Source: Alphaproteobacteria bacterium
GTDB lineage: Bacteria > Pseudomonadota > Alphaproteobacteria > SHVW01
NCBI GenBank assembly: GCA_016869645.1
Contig: VGDO01000032.1
Location: 1-38,815, forward strand
Reading direction: 5' to 3'
Length of the DNA: 38,815 nt
Every line of letters starts with the position of its first letter. The stretch's first letter is position 1. The position numbers and the translations under genes were made by a program. Shown here piece by piece: positions 1-8,559 of this stretch. The notes below the pieces were generated by a model that saw nothing but the letters and a program-made list of their open reading frames with translations, made no database searches and had not been told where the DNA came from.

Positions 1-28
1 GACTGGCGGAACGACCCCTCGCTCTAAC

Positions 29-48
29 CCTTCCCCTTGCGGGGAAGG
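29..48. terminator. GC-rich stem-loop downstream of the hydroxyacid dehydrogenase gene
   Basis: Eight perfectly paired bases (CCTTCCCC and GGGGAAGG) enclose a TTGC loop, about 50 bases past the stop of the minus-strand gene that ends at 98. There is no T-run, so it is either a weak terminator or a fragment of the CCTCCCC-type intergenic repeat seen at 8399 and 23700. The rest of 1-97 shows nothing recognisable. Confidence 0.35.
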
Positions 49-97
49 CGGGGCGGGGTGATCGCCGTGGGACCTTCGCGGCTGCAGCGAAGTGACT

Positions 98-1063
98 TCA
101 GTAGCGCCGCGCCGGGTCGACGACGTTGCTGAGCGGCTGACCGGTGCGGAAGCGCTCGAGGTTCTCCAGGAAGAACGCCGTCCAGCGTTCGCGCCAATCC
201 GTCACCGTGCCGGATATGTGCGGCGTGATGTGAAGGTTGTCGATGCCCCAGAGCGGGCTGTCCGCCGGCAGCGGTTCCTCGGCAAAGACGTCAATGACTG
301 CGGCCTTGAGCCGGCCCGATTTGAGGCAATTGGCGAGTGCCGCCTCGTCGACGATTCCGCCGCGCGCCGCATTGACCAGGACCGCGCCAGGCTTGGCGAG
401 GTCGAGGAGCCGTGCGCCGACCAGGCCGCGCGTGCTTGCTGTGACCGGCACGATGACGACGATGAAATCGGCCCTAGGCATGGCGCTGGGCAGTGCCTCG
501 AGCGGCAGGACCTCGTCGACGTGCTCGGTCGGCCGGACATGGGCGCGGATGCCGATCACGCGCATGCCGAAGGCCTTGGCGCGCGTCGCGACGCGGCCAC
601 CGATGGCGCCGAGCCCGATGATCAGCACCGTCTGGTCGCGTAAGCCCCGCCGCTCGTGCGGTTGCCATTGGCGCTGCTTCTGCTGATCGCGATAGAGGGC
701 GAAGCCGGCATTGACCGACATGATCGCGCCGAAGATGTATTCGGCGTTGAAATCGCTCAGCACGCCTGCACAGTTCGTCACGATGATGCGCGGATCCCAA
801 TCGCCCAGATGCTCGATGCCGACATTGCACGCCTGTATCCAGCGGACACTCGGGGCCGTGCACAGCGGCGCATAGTCGGCCGGCGTCGTGCCGGGCATGC
901 GCGTGGCGAAAGCGATGTCCGGCCGGTGTTGCGCGATCGTCGCCGGCAGATCGCGCGCATGGCTGCACACGGCAATGTCCTGCTCCGCCAGTTTGGCGCG
1001 GATCATCGGCAGGAACGCCTCGGGCTTGTGATTGACGATGAGCAGTCGGGGATTGTCGCGCAT
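98..1063 (-). CDS. D-2-hydroxyacid dehydrogenase (NAD(P)-dependent)
   Basis: This 321-residue protein is a D-isomer-specific 2-hydroxyacid dehydrogenase, a cytoplasmic enzyme interconverting a 2-oxoacid and a D-2-hydroxyacid with NAD(P)H. The Rossmann motif GLGAIGG begins at residue 150. The family's catalytic residues are present: Arg234 in NAARGG, Glu263 in FAEEPL and His282 in ITPHISG. The length is normal. The ATG at 1061-1063 was chosen because it starts directly before the first beta strand (RLLIVNH); the frame runs open further upstream, but those residues do not look like the family. The gene is divergent from the amidohydrolase gene across 137 bases holding a palindrome. The substrate cannot be told; the neighbours suggest catabolism of an organic acid. 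Confidence 0.9.
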   Translation of the reverse strand: MRDNPRLLIVNHKPEAFLPMIRAKLAEQDIAVCSHARDLPATIAQHRPDIAFATRMPGTTPADYAPLCTAPSVRWIQACNVGIEHLGDWDPRIIVTNCAGVLSDFNAEYIFGAIMSVNAGFALYRDQQKQRQWQPHERRGLRDQTVLIIGLGAIGGRVATRAKAFGMRVIGIRAHVRPTEHVDEVLPLEALPSAMPRADFIVVIVPVTASTRGLVGARLLDLAKPGAVLVNAARGGIVDEAALANCLKSGRLKAAVIDVFAEEPLPADSPLWGIDNLHITPHISGTVTDWRERWTAFFLENLERFRTGQPLSNVVDPARRY

Positions 1064-1108
1064 GCGGCCGGACCTTAGAGCGGCAGTCGTTGCGGGACAA
1101 GGCGAGCC

Positions 1109-1123
1109 CATCGTATTGCGATG
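1109..1123. promoter_or_regulatory. Palindrome CATCG-N5-CGATG (candidate operator, motif copy D)
   Basis: Within the 137-base divergent region between the hydroxyacid dehydrogenase and amidohydrolase genes lies CATCG-TATTG-CGATG. Its centre TCGTATTGCGA (1111-1121) fits YYGTATKRCGR, a pattern also found at 6771, 9686 and 13692. The assignment as an operator is inferred from position and symmetry. No convincing -35/-10 pair was resolved here. Confidence 0.35.
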
Positions 1124-1200
1124 AAGTCCGATGTCGGGCATTGCATCGCCCGTTGCCGGATGTAGTCTTTTCACATTGCATTCAGACGACGAGAAGGCTC

Positions 1201-2235
1201 ATGCCCGCCGCACACCGGATCATCGATGCCGACGGTCACATCATCGACGATCTCGACCGCATGAAGACCTATCTCGAGGCGCCCTGGGACAAGCGGCGCG
1301 GCTCGATCACCATGCACGAGACTTGGGATTCGACGCTGTCGGGCAAGTACGGCTTCTATCATCGCAAGGGCTACCCGGCGAGCGACCTCGACGAGTGGCT
1401 CGCCGAGATGGACAAGCATGGCATCGAGACGACGGTCGAGTATCCGTCGCATGTCAGCGTCACGCACATGCCCGAGCCGGATTTCGCCGTGGCGATCTGT
1501 CGGGCCTACAACAACTACTTCGCCGAGGAGTTCGGCCGGAAGACCAAGCGGCTGCGCGGTGTCGCCATGATCCCGCCGCAGGATCCCAAGGAGGCGGCGC
1601 GCGAGCTGCGCCGCGCCGTGACCGAGCTCGGCATGGTCGGCGGGCACATCAAATCGGCCGGACTGCGCGCACCCTTGGGCGACCGCAGCTATGATCCGAT
1701 CTGGGCGGCCGCGCAGGAACTCGGCGTGCCGATCGTCATCCACGGCACGCGCAACGGGTCGTGGGAGTTCGGCTGCGGCCAGTTCACAACCTTCTCCGAG
1801 ATCCACACCGTCGCCTTTCCGGTCGGCGTCATGATCCAGCTCACCAGCATCCTCTATCAGGGGGTGCCCGAGCGCTTCCCGAAACTCAAGCTCGGCTTCA
1901 CCGAAGTCGGCGCGACCTGGGTTCCCTATTGGCTCGACCGGATGGACGAGCATTGGGAGAAGCGCGGCGAGGTCGAGACGCCCGACCTCAAGCACAAGCC
2001 GAGCGACTGCGTCGCCAACCACCCGATCTATTTCACTGTCGAAGCAGGCGAGAAGCTGCTGCCCGCGACCGTCGACTACCTCGGCGAGGACCGGCTCTGC
2101 TACGCTTCGGATTTCCCGCATTGGGATAACGAGTTTCCGCACAATATCGCGGCGCTCCGGGCGCGGACCGATCTCGGCGAGGTGGCCAAGCGCAAGCTGT
2201 TCTACGACAACGCGAAGGCGCTCTACGGGCTCTAA
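1201..2235 (+). CDS. Amidohydrolase family 2 (metal-dependent hydrolase or decarboxylase)
   Basis: The 344-residue product is an amidohydrolase-2 TIM-barrel protein, related to ACMSD and gamma-resorcylate decarboxylase. Metal-site landmarks are visible in order: DADGHI near the N-terminus, IVIHGTRNG in mid-protein, GFTEVGA, and YASDFPHWD near the C-terminus with the late catalytic Asp. Members hydrolyse or decarboxylate cyclic or aromatic acids through an active-site Zn. The ATG at 1201 follows a purine-rich GAGAAGG and starts directly before the first metal motif; an upstream in-frame start would add 37 residues unlike the family. A cupin gene follows 31 bases downstream, so the two are probably co-transcribed. 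The exact substrate is unknown. Confidence 0.88.
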   Translation: MPAAHRIIDADGHIIDDLDRMKTYLEAPWDKRRGSITMHETWDSTLSGKYGFYHRKGYPASDLDEWLAEMDKHGIETTVEYPSHVSVTHMPEPDFAVAICRAYNNYFAEEFGRKTKRLRGVAMIPPQDPKEAARELRRAVTELGMVGGHIKSAGLRAPLGDRSYDPIWAAAQELGVPIVIHGTRNGSWEFGCGQFTTFSEIHTVAFPVGVMIQLTSILYQGVPERFPKLKLGFTEVGATWVPYWLDRMDEHWEKRGEVETPDLKHKPSDCVANHPIYFTVEAGEKLLPATVDYLGEDRLCYASDFPHWDNEFPHNIAALRARTDLGEVAKRKLFYDNAKALYGL

Positions 2236-2266
2236 ACGGGCGCGCGACACGACGAGGAGGCCAGCC

Positions 2267-2782
2267 ATGGACGATATCTATTGGGGCAAGCCGGCGCGCG
2301 ACGGCGAGGAATACAACCAGGCGCTCCGCGACCTGTCCCAGCGCAGGACGCCGACCGTCTTCGGCTTGCGCGTGCAGCTCCCGACCCAGGGCCGCGTCGA
2401 CCTGCCGCTCGCCTCGACCGAGGGCATGACGATCGTGCTCAAGGCCTATGCGGGCGGCGGCGAGAACGCGCTCCATGCGCATCAGCACGAAGACCACGCC
2501 TTCGTCGTGCTCCAGGGCTCGGCGACCTTCTACGGGCCGGAAGACCGGGTGATCGCCGAGCTGACCCGCTACCAGGGCATTCTCATTCCCAAGGGCGCCC
2601 TCTACCGCTTCCATGCGCACGAGAGCGAGTCCCTGGTCATGCTGCGCATCGGCGCGCTCGATGCGGGCACGTTCCTCAGGTCGCAGCGCGTCAACGAAAA
2701 GGGCGGCAAGCAGGACGGGTTCTCGAAGGAGAACAAGGAAGTGCCCGTGCTCTATGCCGTGGAGAGGTGGTTCCAGGCTTGA
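2267..2782 (+). CDS. Single-domain cupin protein
   Basis: This 171-residue protein has one cupin barrel. Motif 1 appears as HAHQHEDHAFVVLQG and supplies the usual metal-binding His and Glu/Asp ligands; motif 2 contributes a further His in YRFHAHESE. Such proteins bind Fe, Mn or Zn and act as small dioxygenases, isomerases or ligand sensors. The start follows GAGGAGG (a strong ribosome binding site), and the gene lies 31 bases after the amidohydrolase, so it probably serves the same pathway. Its stop codon lies inside the left arm of a long inverted repeat that separates it from the converging ABC transporter operon. No precise function can be assigned. Confidence 0.85.
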   Translation: MDDIYWGKPARDGEEYNQALRDLSQRRTPTVFGLRVQLPTQGRVDLPLASTEGMTIVLKAYAGGGENALHAHQHEDHAFVVLQGSATFYGPEDRVIAELTRYQGILIPKGALYRFHAHESESLVMLRIGALDAGTFLRSQRVNEKGGKQDGFSKENKEVPVLYAVERWFQA

Positions 2783-2812
2783 AGTCGCGATAAAATCGCG
2801 ACATCAAGCCTG
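2774..2812. terminator. Long inverted repeat, probable bidirectional terminator
   Basis: The arms are CAGGCTTGA-A-GTCGCGAT and ATCGCGAC-A-TCAAGCCTG around an AAA loop: 17 base pairs with one A/A mismatch. It sits exactly between two converging genes, and the cupin stop codon (2780-2782) is part of the left arm. There is no T-run on either side, so termination may be Rho-assisted, or the structure may protect both mRNA 3' ends. Confidence 0.65.
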
Positions 2813-2824
2813 CCGGCTCGGCGC

Positions 2825-3901
2825 TCAGTCGTCGACTGGGACGAGGAAGCAGTCGGCCGGCCGCCAGCCGATCGTCACCTGATCGCCGCGCGCGGGTGCC
2901 GCAGCTCCCGCGGGCAAATCGATCTCCATCACATTGCCCAATGCGGTCGTCAGCGCGACCGAGCGGACCGCGCCGAAGTAGCGGATATCGTCGACCCGTG
3001 CCGTGAGCCGGTTGCCGTCGGCGGGGGCCAGCGTGGTGCTCTCGGGGCGAAAACCCAGGAGGCACCTCTCGCCGGGCCGCCGCGCATCGCCCTCGCGCGT
3101 GCCGACGGCGAATGTCAGATCCGGTGACGCAGATGACTTGACGTGGTAGCCGGCGTCCCCATCGCCAACGATCTCGACGGGCAGCAAATTCGTGCGGCCG
3201 ACGAAGTTGGCGACGAAGGCGCTGGCCGGCCGGCTGTAGAGCTTGTCCGGCGGGTCGAGCTGGCTGATCCGTCCGTCGCGCATGACGGCGACGCGATCCG
3301 ACAGGCTCAGCGCCTCGCCCTGGTCATGGGTGACATAGATCGTCGTGATGCCCAGCTCGCGCTGGACATTGCGGATCTGCACCTGGAGCTCCTGGCGCAG
3401 CTTGAGATCGAGCGAGCCCAAAGGCTCATCCATCAGCAGCACCTGGGGCCGGATCACCACGGCGCGCGCGAGCGCGACGCGCTGCTGTTGACCACCCGAG
3501 AGTTGGCGCGGATAGCGCTCGGCGAGCTGCTCGAGCTTGACCAGGCGCAATGCCTCAGTGATGCGGGCCGTCGCCTCGGAGCCCCTGATGCCGCGCATCT
3601 TCAGGCCGAAGCCGACATTGTCCTGGACGGTCAGGTGCGGGAAGAGCGCGTAGCTTTGGAACACCATGCCCGTGTCGCGCCGGTTGGCCGGCACGCGGGT
3701 CACATCGGCGCCCTTGATGTAGATCGCGCCGCCGGACGGCGTGATGAAGCCGGCGACCATGCGCAGAGTCGTCGTCTTGCCGCAGCCGCTCGGGCCGAGG
3801 AGGGTGAGGAACTCACCCTCCGCGACCGTCAGGCTGACATTGTCGACGGCGACCACGCGGTCGTAGAGGCGCGAGACGCCGTCGAGGCGGACTTCAGACA
3901 T
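2825..3901 (-). CDS. Spermidine/putrescine-type ABC transporter ATP-binding protein (PotA-like)
   Basis: The 358-residue protein carries all ABC ATPase motifs: Walker A GPSGCGKTT at 36-44, Q-loop Gln82, signature LSGGQQQR at 134-141, Walker B VLLMDEP at 154-160 and switch His192. About 110 C-terminal residues form a TOBE-type regulatory domain, as in PotA/FbpC/MalK importers. It energises uptake by the two permeases and binding protein encoded just upstream on the same strand, and is the last gene of that operon, 17 bases after the binding-protein gene. Polyamine-type importers of this family also carry amino acids, Fe(III) or other small cations, so the ligand is open. Confidence 0.92.
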   Translation of the reverse strand: MSEVRLDGVSRLYDRVVAVDNVSLTVAEGEFLTLLGPSGCGKTTTLRMVAGFITPSGGAIYIKGADVTRVPANRRDTGMVFQSYALFPHLTVQDNVGFGLKMRGIRGSEATARITEALRLVKLEQLAERYPRQLSGGQQQRVALARAVVIRPQVLLMDEPLGSLDLKLRQELQVQIRNVQRELGITTIYVTHDQGEALSLSDRVAVMRDGRISQLDPPDKLYSRPASAFVANFVGRTNLLPVEIVGDGDAGYHVKSSASPDLTFAVGTREGDARRPGERCLLGFRPESTTLAPADGNRLTARVDDIRYFGAVRSVALTTALGNVMEIDLPAGAAAPARGDQVTIGWRPADCFLVPVDD

Positions 3902-3918
3902 GGATCAACCTGGAAGTG

Positions 3919-4968
3919 CTACTTCTTGACCTTGCGGTTCCACTGATCGACCCATTTGGAGTAGTTGTCGTTCACCGCCTTGACGTCGGGCACGTAGAGC
4001 TTCTCCAGCGCTTCCGGCGACGCCGGGAATTTCTGCGCGAGGTCGGGATAGGCCGCCAGCACCGGCGCCAGCAGCTTGTTGGTCGGGCCATAGGGAATCT
4101 GATTGGCCTGACCCAGCTGGGTCAGCGGGTCGAGCACCTGGTTGATGAACATCATGGCTTCCTTGGGGTGCTTGGTCCCGGTGACGACGTCGATGGTCGA
4201 CAGCTTTCCGTGGCCGCCTTCCGTGGGATAGACGAATTTGAGCGGGAAGCCCTCGTCGATCATTCCCCAGGACCGGCCGTTGTTCCACACCGCGGCCCAC
4301 ACGTCGCCGGCGCGGAACTTGGCGCGCAGGTCGGAGGACGAGGTGTAGAAGTAGAGCGGCTTGGCCTGGCCCAGCTTGTCGAAGGCCGCGTCGGTGTTGC
4401 GCTCGTTGCCGCCGAGCGCGCGTGCCGTGCCGATGATCAGATCGGTCGCGGTGCCCTGCGCGATGTCCGGGAAGGCGAAGCGCCGCTCGAGCTTGGGATG
4501 CCACAGATCGAGCCACGACTTCGGCTCGGGAATGCCCTGCTCGGCAAAGACCTTGGCGTTGTAGGAGATGCCGACCGACCAGAACAGCATGGCGGGCCCG
4601 TAGCCCTCCCTGTTCTGGGCCTGCGGGTAGAGATGGGCGAGGTTGGTGACGACCTTCGGGTCGAGCTTCATCAGCATGCCCGCCTCGGCGGCGCGCGCCT
4701 GGTTCGACTCCTCCAGATAGACGATGTCGAAGGGCGCCGCCCGGCCGCGGCTGGCGATCAGCTTGGCGAGGTGATCCTCGGGATTGCCATCAATCCACTC
4801 GATCTTGATGCCGGTTCGCGTCGAGAACAGCGAACCGCCGAACTTCTGCTGCGATTCGGTGAACAGTCCGCCATAGCACGCGACGCGGAGCGTGACTTGC
4901 TGGGCGCCGGCCGTCGTGGCCAGCGTGAGCGACAGCAGTCCTGCTGCTGCAAGTAACAGGCGCTTCAT
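3919..4968 (-). CDS. ABC transporter periplasmic solute-binding protein (PotD/FbpA-like)
   Basis: This 349-residue protein starts with a Sec signal peptide: a short basic start, a hydrophobic core of Leu and Ala, and a cleavage region ending TAGAQQ. The mature part begins TLRVACYGG, typical of family 1 extracellular binding proteins. It should capture the substrate in the periplasm and deliver it to the permease pair. The gene lies between the PotC-like permease and the ATPase. The binding pocket does not allow the ligand to be read from sequence; polyamines, amino-acid derivatives and iron are known ligands of relatives. Next to an EutA homologue, an amine is one possibility, but that is inference. 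Confidence 0.9.
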   Translation of the reverse strand: MKRLLLAAAGLLSLTLATTAGAQQVTLRVACYGGLFTESQQKFGGSLFSTRTGIKIEWIDGNPEDHLAKLIASRGRAAPFDIVYLEESNQARAAEAGMLMKLDPKVVTNLAHLYPQAQNREGYGPAMLFWSVGISYNAKVFAEQGIPEPKSWLDLWHPKLERRFAFPDIAQGTATDLIIGTARALGGNERNTDAAFDKLGQAKPLYFYTSSSDLRAKFRAGDVWAAVWNNGRSWGMIDEGFPLKFVYPTEGGHGKLSTIDVVTGTKHPKEAMMFINQVLDPLTQLGQANQIPYGPTNKLLAPVLAAYPDLAQKFPASPEALEKLYVPDVKAVNDNYSKWVDQWNRKVKK

Positions 4969-5007
4969 GACGTGGTCCTCCTTGTCACAAAAGGGTGAAC
5001 TCGTTGG

Positions 5008-5814
5008 CTACGCGCGGCCCGTGCCGAAGAAGCGCTCGAGCCCCAGGGTCTTCTCGAGCAGGATCATCAGCGCCAGCGACACGTAGATCACCAGCGCGGA
5101 CACGGCCATGACGTCGGGCTTCATGCTGTATTCGATCGAGGTGAAGATCTTGACGGGCATCGTCGTCGTCGCCTCGTCGCCGCCCATGAACAGGGCGATC
5201 GGCACGTCGTCGAACGAGACGAGGAAGGCGAACACGGCGCCGGAGACGATGCCGGGAATCAGCACCGGCAGCGTGATGCTCAACAGCGTGCGCCACTTGC
5301 TGGCGCCGAGATTGAGCGCTGCCTCCTCGAGCGTCGGATCGAAATGGGCGTGCCCGGCGATGACCGCGCGCACGACGTAGGGAATGGCGATCGCGGTGTG
5401 ACCGAGGATGAGGCCGATCAGCGTGCCGCCGATCTCGATCCGGGCGATGTCCCACAGAATCCCGGTGAACTGGAACAGCGCCACGGCAATGACGAGCGAC
5501 GGCACCATCAGCGGCAGCAGGCAGAACATGGCGAGGATCTTGAGCCCGCGAAAGCGTCCGCGCGTGATGGCGAGAGCCGCGCCGGTGCCGACCACCGCCG
5601 CAATGAACGCCGTCGAGCCGCCGACGATCAGGCTCACCTTCAGGCCGGTGATGAAGGGCTGGGGAATGGCCCCGTACCACTCCAGCGAGAAAGACCGTGG
5701 CGGAAAGGTCATCGCCGCGTCGCCGAACGAGGTGACGACCACGAAAACCAGCGGCAGCAGCAGGAAGACGAAGACGAACACGATGATCGCGCGGTTCAAG
5801 AGGGTCCACATCAT
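5008..5814 (-). CDS. ABC transporter permease (PotC-like)
   Basis: This 268-residue inner-membrane permease has a hydrophobic N-terminal helix (MMWTLLNRAIIVFVFVFLLL) and about six predicted membrane helices. The cytoplasmic EAA loop reads EEAALNLGASKWRTLLSITL, which docks onto the ATPase. Its ATG (5812-5814) overlaps the stop of the preceding permease gene as ATGA, so the two are translationally coupled; the open frame further upstream is a shadow of that gene. Together with the PotB-like partner it forms the heterodimeric channel of a Pot-type importer. Confidence 0.92.
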   Translation of the reverse strand: MMWTLLNRAIIVFVFVFLLLPLVFVVVTSFGDAAMTFPPRSFSLEWYGAIPQPFITGLKVSLIVGGSTAFIAAVVGTGAALAITRGRFRGLKILAMFCLLPLMVPSLVIAVALFQFTGILWDIARIEIGGTLIGLILGHTAIAIPYVVRAVIAGHAHFDPTLEEAALNLGASKWRTLLSITLPVLIPGIVSGAVFAFLVSFDDVPIALFMGGDEATTTMPVKIFTSIEYSMKPDVMAVSALVIYVSLALMILLEKTLGLERFFGTGRA

Positions 5815-6662
5815 GACCCCCGCTCGGACTGGCGCGTCGCCATGACGGTAAGCGCGATCGCGACGGCCATGAGCACCACCGCGCAGGTGGCGCCGAACGC
5901 ATAGTTCAGCACGAACCTGATCTGCTGGGCGACGAAGGTCGACATCACGGTGACACGGTGGCCGCCCAGCATGGCGGGTGTCGTGTAGGAGCTGATCGTG
6001 ATGGTGAAGACGATGAGATAGCCGCCGATCAGCCCGGGCATGCTGAGCGGCAGCACGACCTGGGTGAAGTTCTTCCACGGCGTGGCGCCAAGATTGACCG
6101 CGGCCTCCTCGATCTGCGGGTTGATGCGCTGGATCACCGTGGTCAGCATCAGGATCATGAAAGGCAGCAACGCGTGCGTGGTGCCGATCACCACGCCGAG
6201 GAAGTTATTGACCAGTGCAATCGGCCGGTCGGTCAGTCCGAGCGCCTGGAGCGCCCAGTTGACGAATCCATTGGTGCCGAGCAGGGGTATCCAGCCGAGA
6301 TTGCGGATCACCGCGCTGACCAGCAGCGGCGCGATCACCAGGAACATCAGCACGCCGCGCCAGCGCGAGTGGGTGCGTGCAAGGAAGTAGGCGACAGGGT
6401 ATCCCAGCACCGTGCAGATGCTGACCACCACGAAGCCGAGCGCGAAGGTGTCGACCAGGATGCCGAGATAGTAGGGATCGGTCGCGAAGTTGATGTAGTT
6501 GACCAGCGTGAGGTTCGATCCGACGCGTCCCGGCCCGGCATGGTTGAACAGGCTGTTCGCCGTCATCGACGCGATTGGCATGCCGAAAGCGAGCAGCAGG
6601 ACCGCGATGACGGGCAGCGCCAGCAGACCCCAGCGGACGCGGAGAGCGGCGAATCTCCCCAT
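5811..6662 (-). CDS. ABC transporter permease (PotB-like)
   Basis: This permease of about 283 residues starts with a basic stretch followed by a hydrophobic helix (LLALPVIAVLLLAFGM). It has about six membrane segments and the EAA loop EEAAVNLGATPWKNFTQVVL. It is the first gene of the transporter operon and overlaps the second permease gene by four bases (ATGA). I placed the start at the ATG at 6660-6662. A TTG at 6725 would add 21 residues, but those codons include ATA, CGA and GGG, unlike the rest of the gene. A candidate promoter with a perfect inverted repeat lies about 110 bases upstream. Confidence 0.88.
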   Translation of the reverse strand: MGRFAALRVRWGLLALPVIAVLLLAFGMPIASMTANSLFNHAGPGRVGSNLTLVNYINFATDPYYLGILVDTFALGFVVVSICTVLGYPVAYFLARTHSRWRGVLMFLVIAPLLVSAVIRNLGWIPLLGTNGFVNWALQALGLTDRPIALVNNFLGVVIGTTHALLPFMILMLTTVIQRINPQIEEAAVNLGATPWKNFTQVVLPLSMPGLIGGYLIVFTITISSYTTPAMLGGHRVTVMSTFVAQQIRFVLNYAFGATCAVVLMAVAIALTVMATRQSERGS

Positions 6663-6769
6663 GTCCGGATCGCTGCCTCGCCCCGACCCGGCGATTGCCG
6701 CTATCCGCTGTTCGGCACGCTCCAAGACCTGTTCCGCCCTGTTTGTTGTCGCCCCGCCCCGATGGCTAT

Positions 6770-6807
6770 TTTGTATGACGATAATACAAAGATTTCAGCC
6801 GGGTCAA
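6770..6807 (-). promoter_or_regulatory. Candidate promoter/operator of the Pot-like operon (motif copy A)
   Basis: A perfect inverted repeat TTTGTAT-N7-ATACAAA spans 6770-6790. Reading toward the permease gene, TTGACC (6802-6807) and TATCGT (6778-6783) are spaced 18 bases apart as possible -35 and -10 elements, so the palindrome covers the -10 region. Both the TTGACCC and TTTGTAT-N7-ATAC parts recur in the same orientation upstream of the double-cupin gene. The palindrome is plain in the sequence; a repressor bound here is inference. The rest of 6663-6882 shows nothing else. Confidence 0.5.
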
Positions 6808-6882
6808 TCCCGGCGCGGCATGGCTTCTCCCCCGCCGGCAGGTCGAGCCCTGCTCGACCAAGAGGCGTCCCAGGCCGTGCAA

Positions 6883-8379
6883 CTAACCCGTAAACACCAG
6901 CGACTTGATGACGACGGTGACGACCTTGGCGTCCGCGTGCTCCTCGCCGATGTCGACATAGTCGAAATCCTGGAGCTGGACGCCGTCGATGCAGATGATC
7001 TCGGAATTGCCGGCGATCTCGCGCGCGAGGTTGGCGCCGACCAGCCGCGCGATGTCGCTGTCGATCACCAGCACGATGGGCGCGCCGGTGCGGATCGTGC
7101 GCGTGAGCGCCCCGGCGACGCCGGCGCACAGCGCCTTGAGCATGGCGTAGGCGGGACCGTGCGGCCAATGGATGGCGAGCGCGATCGGCATCTCGCCCTC
7201 CGTGACCTCGGCGCCGGCGAGCGCCTTGGCGATTTCGCGCGAGATGGCCGCGGCGGTTAGTCGTCCCGGCTCGAAGCGCACGGTGACGACCTGCAGATTG
7301 CGCAGCGGCAGCAGACGCGGGTTGCTGATGTAAATGGTGTTGCCGCTGACCTGCACGGTGAACTGCGAAGCGCCGATCACGGTCGCACGGATGCGCTGCG
7401 CCGAGGTCTCCACGGGGACGCCGGCCAGCGCAGTCGGCGTCAGCTCCTTGAGCTGCTGGGCCAGCACGGGACCGAGATCGCCATAGCTCGCAGTCTCGCT
7501 GCCGTAGATGTACTCGGACACGCCGCCTGAGAACTGCACCGCGTCGATCGCGCCGATGGCGGTGAGCGGCGTCGTGATCATGAGGTCGGCCGCGAGCGGC
7601 GAGAGCGGGCGGCGGGCGGCCACCTCGAGGAGAGATTGCGCCAGACCGGCGGCCAGCCTGCGTCGGACGCCGGCATCGGCTTTCTGCCCCAGCTTCAGGC
7701 CGAGGTCCCGGTGGCGCGACACGATGGCGGCGGCATTCTCGATCTTGGTCACCACCTCGGAATCGTCGAAGGTGACGAGCCTCGCGCCGACATTGATCGC
7801 GGCGGTCTCGACGATGCGGCCGTCCCGCGCGATCGCGAGCTTGGCGGTGCCGCCGCCGACATCGATGTTGAGCACCGTGCGCGGTGCGTCGCTGCCGACC
7901 GAGCGGGCGACCGCGCCCGAACCGTATGCCGCCATCTTCGCCTCGAGCAGCGGGCCGGCGCTGGCGCACACGAACTTGCCGGCCTGCTCGGAAAACATGC
8001 GCACGATGGCCTCGGCATTGTCCTTGCGCGCGGCGTCACCGGTCGTGATCACCGCACCGGTGTCGACATCCGCCGGGCCGATGCCAGCCTCGGCATATGC
8101 CTTCTCGAAGAAGGCCGACAGTTTCTCGGTGTCGATCGACGTGCCAGCGATGAAGGGCGTGATCAGGATGCCCGATTCGTAGTCGACCCGGCGCTCCGCC
8201 AGCTCGAAGCGGCTCGACAGCACGGCACCCTGGCGGCGCAGAATCAGGGTCGAGAAAATCAGGTGCGAGGTCGACGAGCCGATGTCGATGCCGACGCTGC
8301 GCAGCGCGATACGGTCGCGCTTCCACAGGATGTGGCCGCGCTCGTCGTGCTCGTGATCGACTTCGTGATCGTGCGGCAA
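6883..8379 (-). CDS. eutA: EutA-type reactivating factor (ethanolamine ammonia-lyase reactivase family), orphan
   Basis: The 498-residue protein matches the EutA family, actin-fold ATPases that exchange damaged cobalamin in ethanolamine ammonia-lyase. Visible landmarks are a His/Asp-rich N-terminus, the phosphate loop DIGSSTSH near residue 35, TTGDAARKDNAEAI, a GPLLEAKMAAYGSG segment and a second phosphate loop DVGGGTAK near 175. No ethanolamine ammonia-lyase subunit or microcompartment gene is in the window, which is unusual. I chose a TTG start at 8377-8379 because GGAG lies seven bases before it and no in-frame ATG precedes the conserved region; an upstream TTG is less likely. The gene lies between the double-cupin gene and the Pot-like operon on the same strand. 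It might serve another B12 enzyme elsewhere, or have a different role. Confidence 0.82.
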   Translation of the reverse strand: MPHDHEVDHEHDERGHILWKRDRIALRSVGIDIGSSTSHLIFSTLILRRQGAVLSSRFELAERRVDYESGILITPFIAGTSIDTEKLSAFFEKAYAEAGIGPADVDTGAVITTGDAARKDNAEAIVRMFSEQAGKFVCASAGPLLEAKMAAYGSGAVARSVGSDAPRTVLNIDVGGGTAKLAIARDGRIVETAAINVGARLVTFDDSEVVTKIENAAAIVSRHRDLGLKLGQKADAGVRRRLAAGLAQSLLEVAARRPLSPLAADLMITTPLTAIGAIDAVQFSGGVSEYIYGSETASYGDLGPVLAQQLKELTPTALAGVPVETSAQRIRATVIGASQFTVQVSGNTIYISNPRLLPLRNLQVVTVRFEPGRLTAAAISREIAKALAGAEVTEGEMPIALAIHWPHGPAYAMLKALCAGVAGALTRTIRTGAPIVLVIDSDIARLVGANLAREIAGNSEIICIDGVQLQDFDYVDIGEEHADAKVVTVVIKSLVFTG

Positions 8380-8398
8380 ATGGATGCTCCGGCAGGAT

Positions 8399-8530
8399 GA
8401 CTCCCTCCCTCGCCGCAGGCGGGGGAGTTTGGACCGCAAAGCGGTCCGAAGGGGTGGGGGCCCTTGTGGTTAGGCGTTTCTTCCCCTTCGGGCCCCCTCC
8501 TCGATCCTCCCCCGCCTTCGGCAGGGGAGG
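8399..8530. repeat. Dispersed intergenic palindromic element, copy 1
   Basis: About 130 bases built of hairpins: CTCCCTCGCC/GGCGGGGGAG at the left, GGACCGC-AAA-GCGGTCC (8431-8447) and CTCCCCCGCC/GGCAGGGGAG at the right. The inner part (GGGGTGGGGGCCCTTG, then GGCGTTTC and CCCCTTCGGGCCCC) recurs, inverted, at 23700-23813. It fills the gap between the double-cupin and EutA genes and has no coding potential of its own. Confidence 0.75.
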
Positions 8531-8559
8531 AGGATTTCATGATTTGTCTGATCCAGCGC

